Assembly (NCBI RefSeq): GCF_017357245.1
Contig: NZ_CP071615.1
Coordinates: forward strand, 124,001 to 188,000
Origin: Rhizobium bangladeshense
GTDB taxonomy: Bacteria; Pseudomonadota; Alphaproteobacteria; Rhizobiales; Rhizobiaceae
Reading direction: 5' to 3'
DNA: 64,000 nt
Shown: positions 1 through 9,001 of the stretch, one piece after another
How positions within the stretch are numbered: the stretch's first letter is position 1
Layout of the letters: each line of letters starts with the position of its first letter
Made by a program: the position numbers and the translations under genes
The notes under the pieces: model-generated
Told to the model about the DNA's origin: nothing
Database searches by the model: none
Seen by the model: only the letters and a program-made list of their open reading frames with translations

Positions 1-37
1 CGGAAGCTGAACGAATAGAGCATGAGATGACCGGCAG

Positions 38-1666
38 ATGACCAGCACAGCCACCGAACATACCAGCCTGTTTGCGCCCCTTGAGAATCGCACCTTTCGA
101 TCAATCTTCCTCGGATCTCAGCTTTCGAGCCTCGGCTGGCTGATGCAGACGGTAGCGCTTGGCTGGCTGATGGCCACGGTTTCAACCTCGGACGTGATGG
201 TTGCCCTCGTTCAGGCTTCGTCGACCTTGCCAGCGTTCTTTCTGGCCGTCTTCGTCGGAGCGATTGCCGATAACTACAGCCGCCGCATGGTCATGATTGT
301 CGGCCGGAGCCTGATGATGGCTGCTGCAGCGATGCTGACGATCATCATGGCGTTTGGCATTACTGATCCTTGGCTGATCCTCGCGTTCAGTTTTCTGGAC
401 GGCTGCGGCATCGCTTTGAGCGATCCCGCGTGGCGAGCCTCGCTCGGAGATATTTTGGAACGTCGCCATCTGCCGGCTGCCGTCACTCTCCTCAATGTCG
501 GGTTCAATACGGTTCGCAGCGTCGGTCCCGCTCTTGGGGGAATAATCGTTGCCGCTTTTGGTCCGCTTGTGACATTTGCACTCACCACGCTCAGCTTTAT
601 CGCTCCCCTCACCGCTTTGTGGCGTAACAACTGGAAGGTCCAACGCTCGACTCTGCCGCGCGAAGCACTTAGGACGGCGATCTACGACGGTCTGCGCTTT
701 ACGGCCATATCCTCGGAAATCAAGTCAACGATTGTGCGCGGGACGCTGTTCGGGTTCGCAGCCACTTCCACCTTGGCATTGCTGCCGCTTGTTGCACGCG
801 ATGTCGTGAAGGGCGGACCGATCGGCTACGGCATCATGATGGGCGGTTTTGGCGCCGGCGCGCTTCTAGCCGGGCTGATCAATCCCAAACTTCGCAGACT
901 GCTCACGCAGGAATGGATGGTGGTGCTCGCCTGTATTGGCTGTGCTGTCTGCGAGATATCCCTTTCATTCACGTCTTCGCTCGCCGTTGCAACGTTTTGC
1001 CTTGCCTTTGGCGGCGCCGGCTGGGTAACGGCATGGTCCGGGCTTGGCGTCAATGTGCAACTGGCAAGTCCGCGCTGGATCGTTGGCCGCACAATATCGA
1101 TCTACAGCGCCTTTACCTATGGCGGCATCGCTGCTGGGAGTTGGTTTTGGGGCACGATCGTTCAAAACCACTCGCTGCCGATGGCGCTCGGTTGGTCCGG
1201 TGTTGCGACCCTCTTGGTCGCAGCACTTGGGCTCAAACTGCCGATCAGCAATCGTTCTGAATCGGAACTGGAACCCTCAGGCAGCTTTAGCGCACCTGAG
1301 GTCGCGCTCGATCTGAAGCCAAGAAGCGGCCCCATCCTCGTCACGACGGAATATGTGATCGCTGACGAGAACGTGGACCGGTTCCTCGAGATCATGCAGA
1401 AGCGAAGATACGCCCAAAGCCGAGTGGGCGCACGGCAATGGACGCTGACCCGCGATGTGCAGGAGCCGTTACGCTGGTTGGAAACATTTCGAACGCCAAC
1501 CTGGACGGATTATCATCGACTGCACCATCGCCTGACGCAGGCGGATAAGGAACTGGATAATCAAGTTTTCGATCTAAGCAGTTGCCCCCCGCGAACGAGC
1601 ATTCTTGTCGAGCGAACCACTGCAGGCAAATCATCACCGCCGGTGCCTTATGTTTCGCAGAAATAA
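38..1666 (+). CDS. MFS_3-type (EntS-like) efflux transporter
   Basis: Predicted inner-membrane drug/siderophore-type exporter of the major facilitator superfamily, 542 residues. The first ~400 residues are mostly hydrophobic helices. The motif GAIADNYSRRMVM (about residues 73-85) matches the conserved loop between helices 2 and 3 of MFS carriers. Residues from about 432 (ILVTTEYVIADENVDRF) to ~520 form a soluble tail resembling the small ferredoxin-like domain that ends many MFS_3 (PF05977) proteins. The substrate cannot be inferred. Only 37 bases precede the ATG, so the promoter is out of view. It is transcribed toward the insertion-sequence cluster and shows no link to it. Family confident, function open. 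Confidence 0.8.
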   Translation: MTSTATEHTSLFAPLENRTFRSIFLGSQLSSLGWLMQTVALGWLMATVSTSDVMVALVQASSTLPAFFLAVFVGAIADNYSRRMVMIVGRSLMMAAAAMLTIIMAFGITDPWLILAFSFLDGCGIALSDPAWRASLGDILERRHLPAAVTLLNVGFNTVRSVGPALGGIIVAAFGPLVTFALTTLSFIAPLTALWRNNWKVQRSTLPREALRTAIYDGLRFTAISSEIKSTIVRGTLFGFAATSTLALLPLVARDVVKGGPIGYGIMMGGFGAGALLAGLINPKLRRLLTQEWMVVLACIGCAVCEISLSFTSSLAVATFCLAFGGAGWVTAWSGLGVNVQLASPRWIVGRTISIYSAFTYGGIAAGSWFWGTIVQNHSLPMALGWSGVATLLVAALGLKLPISNRSESELEPSGSFSAPEVALDLKPRSGPILVTTEYVIADENVDRFLEIMQKRRYAQSRVGARQWTLTRDVQEPLRWLETFRTPTWTDYHRLHHRLTQADKELDNQVFDLSSCPPRTSILVERTTAGKSSPPVPYVSQK

Positions 1667-1864
1667 CCGGCTGCGGTTCGCCGTTGATCGAGGCACAAAG
1701 CCTAAGCGAGGCTGGAGATATGCCTCGATGGCGCGATGGCTCATTCGAAGCCAGAAGGATTGACGCGGCGGAAGGCTGGCATTCGGACGTTGACGGATAG
1801 ACGTGCGGAATAAGCCGACAACACACCATTGACGCTCGTTAAACCGCCGTGGGGATGTTTAGCC

Positions 1865-1908
1865 TGTCAATCGGCGTCCAAAATTCACCCCTTATCGGCA
1901 TCCAAATA
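1865..1908. mobile_element. fragment resembling an IS21-family end
   Basis: Short stretch with the tandem motif GGCGTCCAAAATTCACCCC followed by TTATCGGCATCCAAA, the kind of repeated terminal sequence found at ends of IS21-type elements. A related motif, CCAATTTTGACCCCC, flanks the istB remnant at 4933-4947. The two may be the separated ends of one IS21 element opened by the ISL3 and IS110 insertions, but this is inference from short matches. Confidence 0.3.
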
Positions 1909-1909
1909 T

Positions 1910-3547
1910 GGCTCTGACGCAGATTTGGTGCAATTTCTCTCATGTCGCGCCAATCAGGCGGGCTTGAAGAAGATCAAGCTTTCCGCGTCCGTACATCTGG
2001 CGCTTTACCAGCTTGAGCTTGGTGATCTGCCCCTCGGTTTGTCCATTGGACCATGGTGAGACGATCGCTGCCCGGACTGCTTGCATGTCTTTCGCCACGC
2101 CATTGCCAAAGGAGGAAAGCAGACTGTTGCGAGCGCGGTCGATCCACGGCGCGAGCTGGTTTTCCTCCTTGGACCGGATCATGTGATGGAAGTCGGCGAT
2201 GATATCGCGAGCCGTAACGAGCAAGGGAACACCACTTTCGATAGCGGCGATGACGACGGTCTCGGATTTCGTCAGGTTGTCTCTGCTGGTTGTCAAAAGG
2301 CGGGCAATCGTTCGGGCGGAGGGAATGCGGGTCAACGAGTCCGCATCCGCCTTGTCGGCCCGCTTCCGTCGTGTGGCCCATTCACTCACGACCCGACGCG
2401 AACCACGAAAGCCCTGTGTTCTCAGTCGCCGCCATAGCTCAGTGCCGTTCCGCTTGCCGGCCGCCCATTCCGCGTCGAGCCATTCGAGATAAGGCTCCAA
2501 CGAGCTTTCTCTGGACCGAAAGACATCGTTTCGTTGCCCTCTGAGCACCTGGCGGACCAAGCCGCGACTAAGACTGGTACGGCGCACAATCTCCTTGATC
2601 GTGACACCGTCCTTCGCCAGCGCAATGATGGACGCGTTCGTCTGTTCGCGCCGGAGATAGCCTTCGTATTGAAGGCGTTCGGCCGCGGTCAGGAGCTTGG
2701 GATTGATGCGTGTTGCACCGAGTGTCTTGCGGATTTGCCGCATCGATTTGCGGACAGCGTCCAGGAACGCACGGCTGGCATTCTCCATCAAATGCCATCG
2801 ATCAGCGACCTGCAACGCATCCGGCAGCGCCTTTGCCGCCGCGAGCCCGTAAGCACCGCCGCGGTCGCGGGCAATGATTTGGATTTGGGGGTTCTGCCGC
2901 AGCCAAGCTTCCGCCGTCGCAGGCTCACGGTCCGGCAACAGACGAACCGGCCGCCGACGCTCCAGGTCACACACGATCGTGCCGTAGCGATGATTGCGCC
3001 GCCCAGTCGTCGATGCCAATCACCGAGGGCGGGGTCGACGTTGGTAATCCTTGCCTGCGGATGACGCGCAGCAAGGTGTCGTTGCTGACGGGAAGCATCA
3101 GCCGCTGGGCAAAACGCGCCGCCGGGCGTCCTCCAAGCGCAAGCGCCAGATGGTGGATGACATGCTCAAGACGCCCAGTTCGTCTGGCATGGGGCGGTAG
3201 CACATCGCCAAACCGCTCAGCGAATATCTGCCTCCCGCAAAGCACGGCATCACAAGCGAACCTTCGTGTCTGCACGAGCAGCCTGACGCGTTTCCCAGAG
3301 AGGGGAAGGTCCGCTACCTGGCGGCAATAGCGACTTCGAACCGTTCGCGACATCCGTCCGCATGCCGGACAAGCCGCGGTAGCGCCGGCTCGGGAAAGCA
3401 AAATGCAGGTTTCATCGTCAATGTGGGTGATGCGTTCGGCGATGAAGCCTGCCGGAACCAAATCAGAGGGGCGAAACTTGGTGCTCATCATGCTGATTCC
3501 TTTGTGGAAACCAGCAAGGCAGCATCATCACAACTGCATCAAAACTG
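1910..3547 (-). mobile_element. ISL3-family insertion sequence, decayed
   Basis: Element containing a frameshifted ISL3-type transposase. Candidate imperfect inverted ends are GGCTCTGACGCAGATTTGG at 1910 on the plus strand and, on the minus strand near 3547, a related sequence ending in TTTGATGCAGTTGTGATG (about 14 of 21 positions alike). The right end abuts the IS110-type element, so the exact border is uncertain. The total of ~1.6 kb is typical for the family. Confidence 0.6.
1940..3491 (-). pseudogene. ISL3-family transposase, frameshifted
   Basis: Two overlapping reading frames together make one ISL3-type transposase. The N-terminal half (3491 to 2967) carries a zinc-finger-like segment, CPACGRMSRTVRSRYC. 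It ends out of frame just after the conserved IGIDDWA motif, which supplies a catalytic Asp. The second half (from about 3015 to 1940) resumes with RRNHRYGTIVCDLERRRPV, the sequence that normally follows that motif, and contains QVADRWHLMENASRAF (DDE region). A small deletion near 3000-3005 explains the break. The product is probably inactive unless programmed frameshifting occurs, for which I see no slippery site. Confidence 0.75.
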
Positions 3548-3551
3548 ATGG

Positions 3552-4919
3552 TGTGGAACGGCCCTTCGCACCGGCATCCAAGATGCCTATCGTGGTGACG
3601 CCAATCGCCACAAGACAGAAGGAACCGTTCCATGGAGAAGATTACTACAATCGGACTGGATTTGGCCAAGTCAGTCTTTCAAGTCCACGCCATCAGTGAA
3701 GACGGACATATCGCTGTCCGACGTGCCTTGCGGCGATCACAGGTGTTGGAGTTCTTTCGTCATATCGAACCATGCCTTGTCGGAATGGAAGCATGCGGGA
3801 GTGCCCACTACTGGGCCAACGCGATCGGCGAATTTGGTCATACGGTGCGGTTGATGCCGCCAGCGTACGTGAAACCCTACGTCAAACGTAACAAGACCGA
3901 CGCCGCGGATGCGGAGGCGATCTGCGAGGCGGTCACGCGCCCGACAATGCGCTTCGTGCCTATCAAATCACCTGAGGAGCAGGCTGCCGGGATGGTTTTG
4001 AAGACCCGAGAGTTACTCGTGCGTCAGCGAAGCCAGACGGCGAATGCGATGCGTGCTCATATGGCCGAGCTCGGGATCGTCGCCGCGGCCGGCATGACCA
4101 GTATTGCAAAGCTCGTCGCCATTTTGCGCGACGATCGTGACGGCCGTCTACCAAACTCGGCCAGAGCTGCGCTTTTGGAGATGGCCGATCAGATCGAAAG
4201 GCTGACAGAAAGGGTTGAGGTGCTCGACAGTAAGATTGTCGCAGCAGTGAAAGCTGATGATGCCGCACGTCGTTTAACAACCATCCCCGGCGTCGGTCCT
4301 ATTATTGCAGCGACTGTTCGTGCCGCGGTTCAGGATCCGGGAGCCTTTCGAACAGGGCGGGATTTGGCCGCCTGGATCGGCATCACGCCAAGAGCGAACT
4401 CCAGCGGAGGGAAGGAGCGGCTTGGCAAGATCTCGAAGCGCGGCAATAAGCAGTTACGAACTCTACTGATTGCCGGTGCTACATCGATTCTGAAACAGGC
4501 TCGCAGAGGTTCAAAGCTACCAGGCTGGGTCGTTTCAATAATGGGACGACGCCCCTACAAAGTGGCAGCCGTGGCCTTGGCTAACAAGATGGCCCGCACG
4601 ATATGGGCGATTTTGGTCAAGGGCGGCACATACCAAGCGCCAGCGATGGCAGAGGTGTAGGAACAGAATTCCCGGCGTTTCTGCGTCGGGATAAAGCGGC
4701 AAGGTACGAAAGCGTGATGAACCTGAGGGGCGATACCTCGATGTCGATCAGACCGTCTGACTCACTGCGCCTTTAAAGCGCGCAAAACTGATTAGGCGAT
4801 CGACATCGCGGATCTCATCGTGGCCAGCGGTCAATGACCGCGCTCACAGGCCGGACATATGACTGCACCGTCCGGAGGCGATTTGCGCTGAAAAACCTTG
4901 CCAACCGGGCCGTTCCACA
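3552..4919 (+). mobile_element. IS110 family (IS1111-type) insertion sequence
   Basis: Defined by a perfect 13-bp inverted repeat, TGTGGAACGGCCC at 3552-3564 and GGGCCGTTCCACA at 4907-4919, bracketing an intact DEDD transposase gene. Subterminal inverted repeats with no obvious target duplication are characteristic of the IS1111 subgroup. The true tips probably lie a few bases outside the repeats. It sits between the ISL3 element and the IS21 remnant, which suggests nested insertions. Confidence 0.8.
3632..4660 (+). CDS. IS110/IS1111-family DEDD transposase
   Basis: Intact 342-residue transposase, the usual length for the family. The N-terminal DEDD (RuvC-like) domain starts TTIGLDLAKSVFQVH with the first catalytic Asp. 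MEACGSAHYW follows, then KRNKTDAADAEAICEA with the conserved acidic residues. The C-terminal transposase_20 domain contains the helix-hairpin-helix-like LTTIPGVGPIIAATV and the conserved GRDLAAWIGITPR and SSGGKERLGKISKRGN motifs with the catalytic Ser region. No frameshift or internal stop is visible, so the element may still be mobile. The ATG follows GACAGAAGGAACC, a plausible ribosome-binding purine run. Confidence 0.92.
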   Translation: MEKITTIGLDLAKSVFQVHAISEDGHIAVRRALRRSQVLEFFRHIEPCLVGMEACGSAHYWANAIGEFGHTVRLMPPAYVKPYVKRNKTDAADAEAICEAVTRPTMRFVPIKSPEEQAAGMVLKTRELLVRQRSQTANAMRAHMAELGIVAAAGMTSIAKLVAILRDDRDGRLPNSARAALLEMADQIERLTERVEVLDSKIVAAVKADDAARRLTTIPGVGPIIAATVRAAVQDPGAFRTGRDLAAWIGITPRANSSGGKERLGKISKRGNKQLRTLLIAGATSILKQARRGSKLPGWVVSIMGRRPYKVAAVALANKMARTIWAILVKGGTYQAPAMAEV

Positions 4920-4923
4920 TATG

Positions 4924-5825
4924 AGTCAGAGCCCAATTTTGACCCCCTGGTGATGTAGATCAGCGCTTGGCCTGCCCGGCGCTGGCCGGGGTTGCAGAGG
5001 GTAGGCCAAGTGCGGGTGATGTCGTTCTTCGGCTTTAGCTTTGAGAGCGGTTCTTGAAGCGCCAGGACTTGTTTCCGGTTTCGACAATCTCGCAATGATG
5101 GGTCAGACGGTCGAGAAGCGCCGTCGTCATCTTGGCGTCGCCGAACACTGTCGGCCATTCTCCGAACGCGAGGTTCGTGGTGACGATGATCGACGTGCGC
5201 TCGTAGAGCCTACTGATCAGATGGAACAGGAGCTGACCGCCAGCCTGGGCAAATGGCAGATAGCCGAGTTCGTCGAGGATGATGAAGTCGAGACGGTTGA
5301 GATAGTCGGCCGTCCGCCCTTGCTTGCCGCTGCGCGTTTCCGTTTCCAACCGATTGACCAGATCGACGACGTTGAAGAAGCGCCCGCGTGTTCCGTTGCG
5401 GATCAGTGCACGGGCAATCGCGATGGCGAGATGGCTCTTACCGGTTCCCGTGCCGCCGACGAGGACGACGTTACGCTGATCAGCGACGAAGGTGCCGGTA
5501 GCCAGCTCTCGCACCAGGGATTCATTGGCGGGCGTATCGGCGAAGTCGAAGTCGTCGATGTCGAAGTCGTCGATGTCCTTGGCGAGCGGCAGCTTGGCGA
5601 TGCTGAGTTGGTAGCGAATGGAGCGTGCCTGCGTCTCGGCGATCTCCGATTGCAAGAGATCGCCGACGATGCGCGGCGGTTCGTGCTGTCGTTTGATGCC
5701 GTTGCCCATGACCTCGTCGTAAGCGCTGCGCATTCCATAGAGCTTCAGCGTACTCATCAGTTCGAGAACCTGTGTGCGTTCCATCAGCTTGCGCTCCTGA
5801 GGCTGTCATAGCGTGCGCAGTCGGC
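4924..5825 (-). mobile_element. IS21-family remnant (istB plus tail of istA)
   Basis: The minus strand carries intact istB (5784-5035). Just upstream are only the last ~10 codons of istA (ending RYDSLRSAS, stop TGA overlapping the istB ATG). Sequence beyond ~5825 no longer reads as IstA, so the element was cut by recombination there. The other side reaches CCAATTTTGACCCCC at 4933-4947, an IS21-type end motif, and stops where the IS110 element begins. Confidence 0.7.
5035..5784 (-). CDS. istB: IS21-family helper ATPase IstB
   Basis: IstB is the AAA+ ATPase that assists the IstA transposase of IS21 elements in target choice. This copy is 249 residues, full length for the family. Visible are the Walker A motif [15 protein letters not shown] (about residues 109-123), Walker [13 protein letters not shown] (about 167-178) and the sensor segment [14 protein letters not shown]. 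The ATG overlaps the istA stop (TGATGG), the usual translational coupling. IstA itself is missing, so this copy cannot move the element by itself. The protein contains a short acidic repeat, [12 protein letters not shown] (residues ~71-82), encoded by a small tandem DNA duplication. Confidence 0.92.
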   Translation of the reverse strand: MERTQVLELMSTLKLYGMRSAYDEVMGNGIKRQHEPPRIVGDLLQSEIAETQARSIRYQLSIAKLPLAKDIDDFDIDDFDFADTPANESLVRELATGTFVADQRNVVLVGGTGTGKSHLAIAIARALIRNGTRGRFFNVVDLVNRLETETRSGKQGRTADYLNRLDFIILDELGYLPFAQAGGQLLFHLISRLYERTSIIVTTNLAFGEWPTVFGDAKMTTALLDRLTHHCEIVETGNKSWRFKNRSQS

Positions 5826-5998
5826 GACTCGAGGATTTGCTTGCCCGCATTCCCGCAGGCCGTCCAGTCATCCAGATCACCTACGGGCCGCTGTCGCCGG
5901 TGATCAAGATGCCGGAGCGATATGTTGTTTCACATTACGACTTCGTCATCCGCAACATCCCGCCGGCACAGCTCTGGACCTATCGACGTTCCGGTTAA
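5813..5998 (+). pseudogene. unidentified C-terminal gene remnant
   Basis: Open frame of about 60 codons that begins at the IS21 break and ends at a stop at 5998 with a plausible protein-like tail (YVVSHYDFVIRNIPPAQLW). No start codon or ribosome site of its own is convincing, because the frame runs in from the junction. It looks like the 3' end of a chromosomal-type gene cut by the IS21 rearrangement and faces the ABC-transporter remnant to its right. I do not recognise the family. Confidence 0.25.
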
Positions 5999-6018
5999 GC
6001 CCGTTCACGGCGCGATAT

Positions 6019-6435
6019 TCACGTTCTGCATTTCAGATTCAGAATCCTAAGAAAAAATGGCTGCCGCCGACCTCGTATTCGACGACAGCCAAGTTGCCTG
6101 GGATGACCTGCCGGCCAATATATTCCGAAAGCGCCGCCTTGGCGGGGATGGAGAAGGATGTCTTCGTTCCGGAAACCGCGGCTTTGAGAGATCCGGCTTC
6201 CGCCGTCAGATCGACGCGCACAAAATTCATAGCGGGCGAGCCGATGAAGCCAGCGACAAAGAGGTTGGCGGGCTTGTCGTAGAGTATCTGCGGGGTGTCG
6301 ATCTGCTGGAGATTGCCTCTCCTGTCCGTTGAACACTGGCTTCAGCACAGCCACACGATCGCCCATGGTCATGGCCTCGACCTGATCGTGGGTCACATAG
6401 AGCGTCGTTACTCCGAGGCGCTGGTTGAGTAGCAC
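6019..6435 (-). pseudogene. sugar ABC transporter ATP-binding protein remnant
   Basis: The 3' part of a UgpC/MalK-type ATPase gene, decayed. The first visible codons give [20 protein letters not shown], the D-loop/H-loop region (switch His in VTHDQ) of carbohydrate-importer ATPases. The frame is then lost after RVAVLKP. A second frame (6230-6039) supplies the expected C-terminal regulatory domain ([13 protein letters not shown] ... [12 protein letters not shown]). The Walker A half is absent and at least one indel near 6330 breaks the frame, so no functional product is expected. Confidence 0.7.
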
Positions 6436-6608
6436 TTTGTTATGCCCGCGGCGCGACGGCAGCTTCCCACGTCCCCAGAGAATGAACAGGCATACATGCG
6501 CGCCCGCTGCCAGTGTGTGACAAAATGCGCGTAGATTTGACGGTTCTATATTACCCTGTGCTGCGGCTTGCTCGCAAAGTTAATGAAGCTTCGCCGGCCT
6601 TATGCGAC

Positions 6609-7040
6609 TTACTGTCCGTCAACATTGCGCATCGCCCGCGCGGACTTGCCCTGCAGCGAGATAAGGAGCTGCAATGCTCGGTCAGCCAGGCCCGCCGGCA
6701 CAAAAATATGGTCGTGGTGATATGCTGCCACCATGTTGCACGGTATGCCAGCTTCTGCGAGACAGGCAGCAACGCCCGCCGTGAGGCCGACGCCATCGAG
6801 AGCAGAATTCACATTGAGTGTGATCTGGCGCATCGCCAGTGAGGTTTCGAACCCCGCTTCGTACGCCTCTCCTTTCTCAAGGACGACTGCGAAGCCTTCT
6901 CTTTCATGAAATGTCGCGATCGGATTTAGATCGTGAACCTTGCTCCCTTCATTGGGTAACGAGCAGAACACATACTCGCCGTCTTCGAGCGAGGGCGTCA
7001 TATTCGACAGCATTTCTAACTTGTCTCGCAACACAGTCAT
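6609..7040 (-). CDS. small ACT-domain protein
   Basis: A 143-residue protein resembling the stand-alone ACT_3/ACT_7 family (aspartate-kinase-like regulatory folds): GEYVFCSLPN early, LAMRQITLNVNSALDGVGLTA in the middle and the conserved AYHHDHIFVPAGLADRALQLL near the end. ACT domains usually bind small ligands such as amino acids. No ligand or partner can be named here. The ATG is preceded by ACAGGATCG at a good ribosome-site distance. The gene is isolated between the decayed ABC gene and the defence-like segment. Confidence 0.7.
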   Translation of the reverse strand: MTVLRDKLEMLSNMTPSLEDGEYVFCSLPNEGSKVHDLNPIATFHEREGFAVVLEKGEAYEAGFETSLAMRQITLNVNSALDGVGLTAGVAACLAEAGIPCNMVAAYHHDHIFVPAGLADRALQLLISLQGKSARAMRNVDGQ

Positions 7041-7233
7041 TTTTAGCGATCCTGTTTTCGATCATCATGGCGTCTTAGGTGATCATTGTGTAAGACGGGA
7101 ATCGGGAGCGAGCAAATGAGATTTCCTTAACTGACATAAGGCAGATCGGCGGTGTTGGGCACGAGGCTTGCGTGTTGCCGTTTCCCGGCACTGCGATGTC
7201 GTCGCCCACTCCCCGCTCCCACCAACGGCCGGA

Positions 7234-8349
7234 TCAGATCGTGACGACCGCGAGGTCACCTGGATCCTGCAATGACCACTGGCGGCCCTTACGCCGAAGC
7301 TTTCCCTGGATGGTGATGGGCCGCCCTTGCCGATGGGCTTCCACGGCGACGAGATAGCGGGCCGGATCAAGACTGACAGAGACCTTGACCATTCCCAGGT
7401 CCGGACTGTCCCAGTTCACTTGAATGATCCGGTCGGCGTCGTCGTCCATGAGGTCTGAGGGATTGCCGGCCGCATGAAGGTTTACGATCCGACCGAAAAT
7501 CGACACGTCGGCTTCCGTGTCGTCCTTCGCGAGGCGAGCCGAGGCGTCCTTTAGAATGTCGCGGTAGCGCCTCTCGATCTTGAACGGCGCCGGCAACGGT
7601 GCTTCGGGCTCCCACTCCGGGGACAAGATGAAGGACAGCTCGATCCGAGGGATTCCAGTTCCTTCAATGATCCCTACGAGCTCGTTGCACATGTTCGCAT
7701 TCAGGCCATCTGGGGCAGACAGGATCGGCCCCAGGTCATCTTGAGCATAGGCCGCCTTCAAAGATTCAAGGCCAACAGCAATGCGTCGAAGGGTCTTCCT
7801 GCCGAGCGGCAATTCCGGTTCCACGAAGGGCATCAACGTCTGGTTGTTCAATCCTACTGGAGACTCGATCGCGAGACCGAAGCTTCCTTTGAAGGTGTGC
7901 GCGAAACGGCATCCATCTGCGAACTCCTTGGCCTCCTTCACCGTACGCCGGAACGAGCGTTCGCCGGTTATCACCGTTGTCGCCGAGGCGGCAATGATCC
8001 CTTTCATCCCGTTCAAGTACGATCTGGCAGCCCTCAGCTCGATGGATTCGTGCCTCAGGTAGTCATCCGGTACCGTGGCGAGAATCTTGTCGTAGCTCAG
8101 CGACGCCAGCATCGCCCGAAGAGCGGATTCCGATAGACCGTAGACCTGTCGAATGGTCTCCAGGGCGGCGGCCAATTCGGCTTTATCTGCATCGGCGCCG
8201 CCGCTCTCCGTCGAGAAAAAGATATTGACCGGAGGACTGCCGTCGCCCTCGGCGCCCCCGAACCGGGTGAGCGCCCCGTCTCTGCTCGTCTGCTGCTTCC
8301 ATCCCTGCCGAAGGAGGTAGCGCATGATGGACTGTTTGGTCGCGTCCAT
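7234..8349 (-). CDS. uncharacterised 371-residue protein of the divergent cassette
   Basis: No family recognised. The first ~90 residues look like a mixed alpha/beta domain (MDATKQSIMRYLLRQGWKQ). The middle is a charged alpha/beta region. The last ~90 residues (VSIFGRIVNLHAAGNP ... HRQGRPITIQGKLRRKGRQW) look like a small beta-barrel, possibly OB-like, which could bind nucleic acid; that is a guess from the pattern. The ATG at 8349 lies 4 bases after the stop of the DUF4365-like gene, so the two are translated together. The G+C-rich codon use matches the neighbouring helicase genes rather than the lower-G+C nod and fix genes. Confidence 0.7.
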   Translation of the reverse strand: MDATKQSIMRYLLRQGWKQQTSRDGALTRFGGAEGDGSPPVNIFFSTESGGADADKAELAAALETIRQVYGLSESALRAMLASLSYDKILATVPDDYLRHESIELRAARSYLNGMKGIIAASATTVITGERSFRRTVKEAKEFADGCRFAHTFKGSFGLAIESPVGLNNQTLMPFVEPELPLGRKTLRRIAVGLESLKAAYAQDDLGPILSAPDGLNANMCNELVGIIEGTGIPRIELSFILSPEWEPEAPLPAPFKIERRYRDILKDASARLAKDDTEADVSIFGRIVNLHAAGNPSDLMDDDADRIIQVNWDSPDLGMVKVSVSLDPARYLVAVEAHRQGRPITIQGKLRRKGRQWSLQDPGDLAVVTI

Positions 8350-8353
8350 TGCT

Positions 8354-8908
8354 CTACTCCCCGAACGCTGCGAAGGCGGCGTCCAACCGCTTTCGATTGT
8401 CGTCGAGGATGGTCGTCAACGTCGACACGTTCAGCAGGTTTCGCCGAGGGAAGCTGATCTGCCGGGTCGTGTTCTCGTTCTCGATCAACGGCCCCTTCAC
8501 GGTCGTGAAATAGCAGCACTTGCGCAGAAGAAGCGAGTCTTCGGAAATTTCCATCCACTCCTCCTCGTTTTCCGGCAGGCACATCAGGATCAGGATTGCC
8601 GGCACGGCGCCGGGACCCCTGCCCGCGAGCTTGTTGTACGCCTTGGACTTCATGCTCCATTGGACGTCGTCGCCGGCCAACTTCCAATCCTTCGAGCATT
8701 TTAGCTGAAAGTCGATCGTGTAGCCCGCCTTCACCAGGTTCTGCTTTCCCGTCGCCGGATCGGTCTCAACCCTCGCGATGAGGTCTAGCTGGCCGTCGAA
8801 TCCATAGTCGAACTCGTCCTTCATGCTGAGCCAGACGCGAGCGGCGGAAGACAGCGCTTGCACGTAGGCGCGGCTCAAACCTTCCTGCGCATGGTTCTTC
8901 GTTAGCAA
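8354..8908 (-). CDS. DUF4365-like protein, nuclease-fold candidate
   Basis: About 184 residues. The arrangement GLSRAYVQALSSAAR, then EFDYGFDGQLDLIAR, then TIDFQLKCSKDW matches the DUF4365 pattern: an alpha helix, a D-x-G-x-D strand and Q-x-K. Residues Asp/Gly-Asp (~35-38) and Gln-x-Lys (~67-69) would be the catalytic set of a PD-(D/E)xK-type nuclease fold. DUF4365 proteins are common in defence islands and as effector nucleases. The start is uncertain: TTG at 8908 is shown, but the frame stays open upstream (HPATISRDGDI) and translation may begin earlier. It is followed 4 bases later by the 371-residue gene. Confidence 0.6.
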   Translation of the reverse strand: MLTKNHAQEGLSRAYVQALSSAARVWLSMKDEFDYGFDGQLDLIARVETDPATGKQNLVKAGYTIDFQLKCSKDWKLAGDDVQWSMKSKAYNKLAGRGPGAVPAILILMCLPENEEEWMEISEDSLLLRKCCYFTTVKGPLIENENTTRQISFPRRNLLNVSTLTTILDDNRKRLDAAFAAFGE

Positions 8909-9001
8909 GATGTCCCCGTCCCGCGATATGGTCGCCGGATGTTGCGTCGAAATGGTTGAAACTTCGTTCCGCGCGAATCCAGGATTGCACAGCCTTCGAT
9001 A

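Noticed and set aside
5041..5811. Plus-strand frame of 256 codons opposite istB
   Set aside because: It mirrors the IstB gene on the other strand; the motifs (Walker A, Walker B) are in the minus-strand reading and this frame has no recognisable domain.
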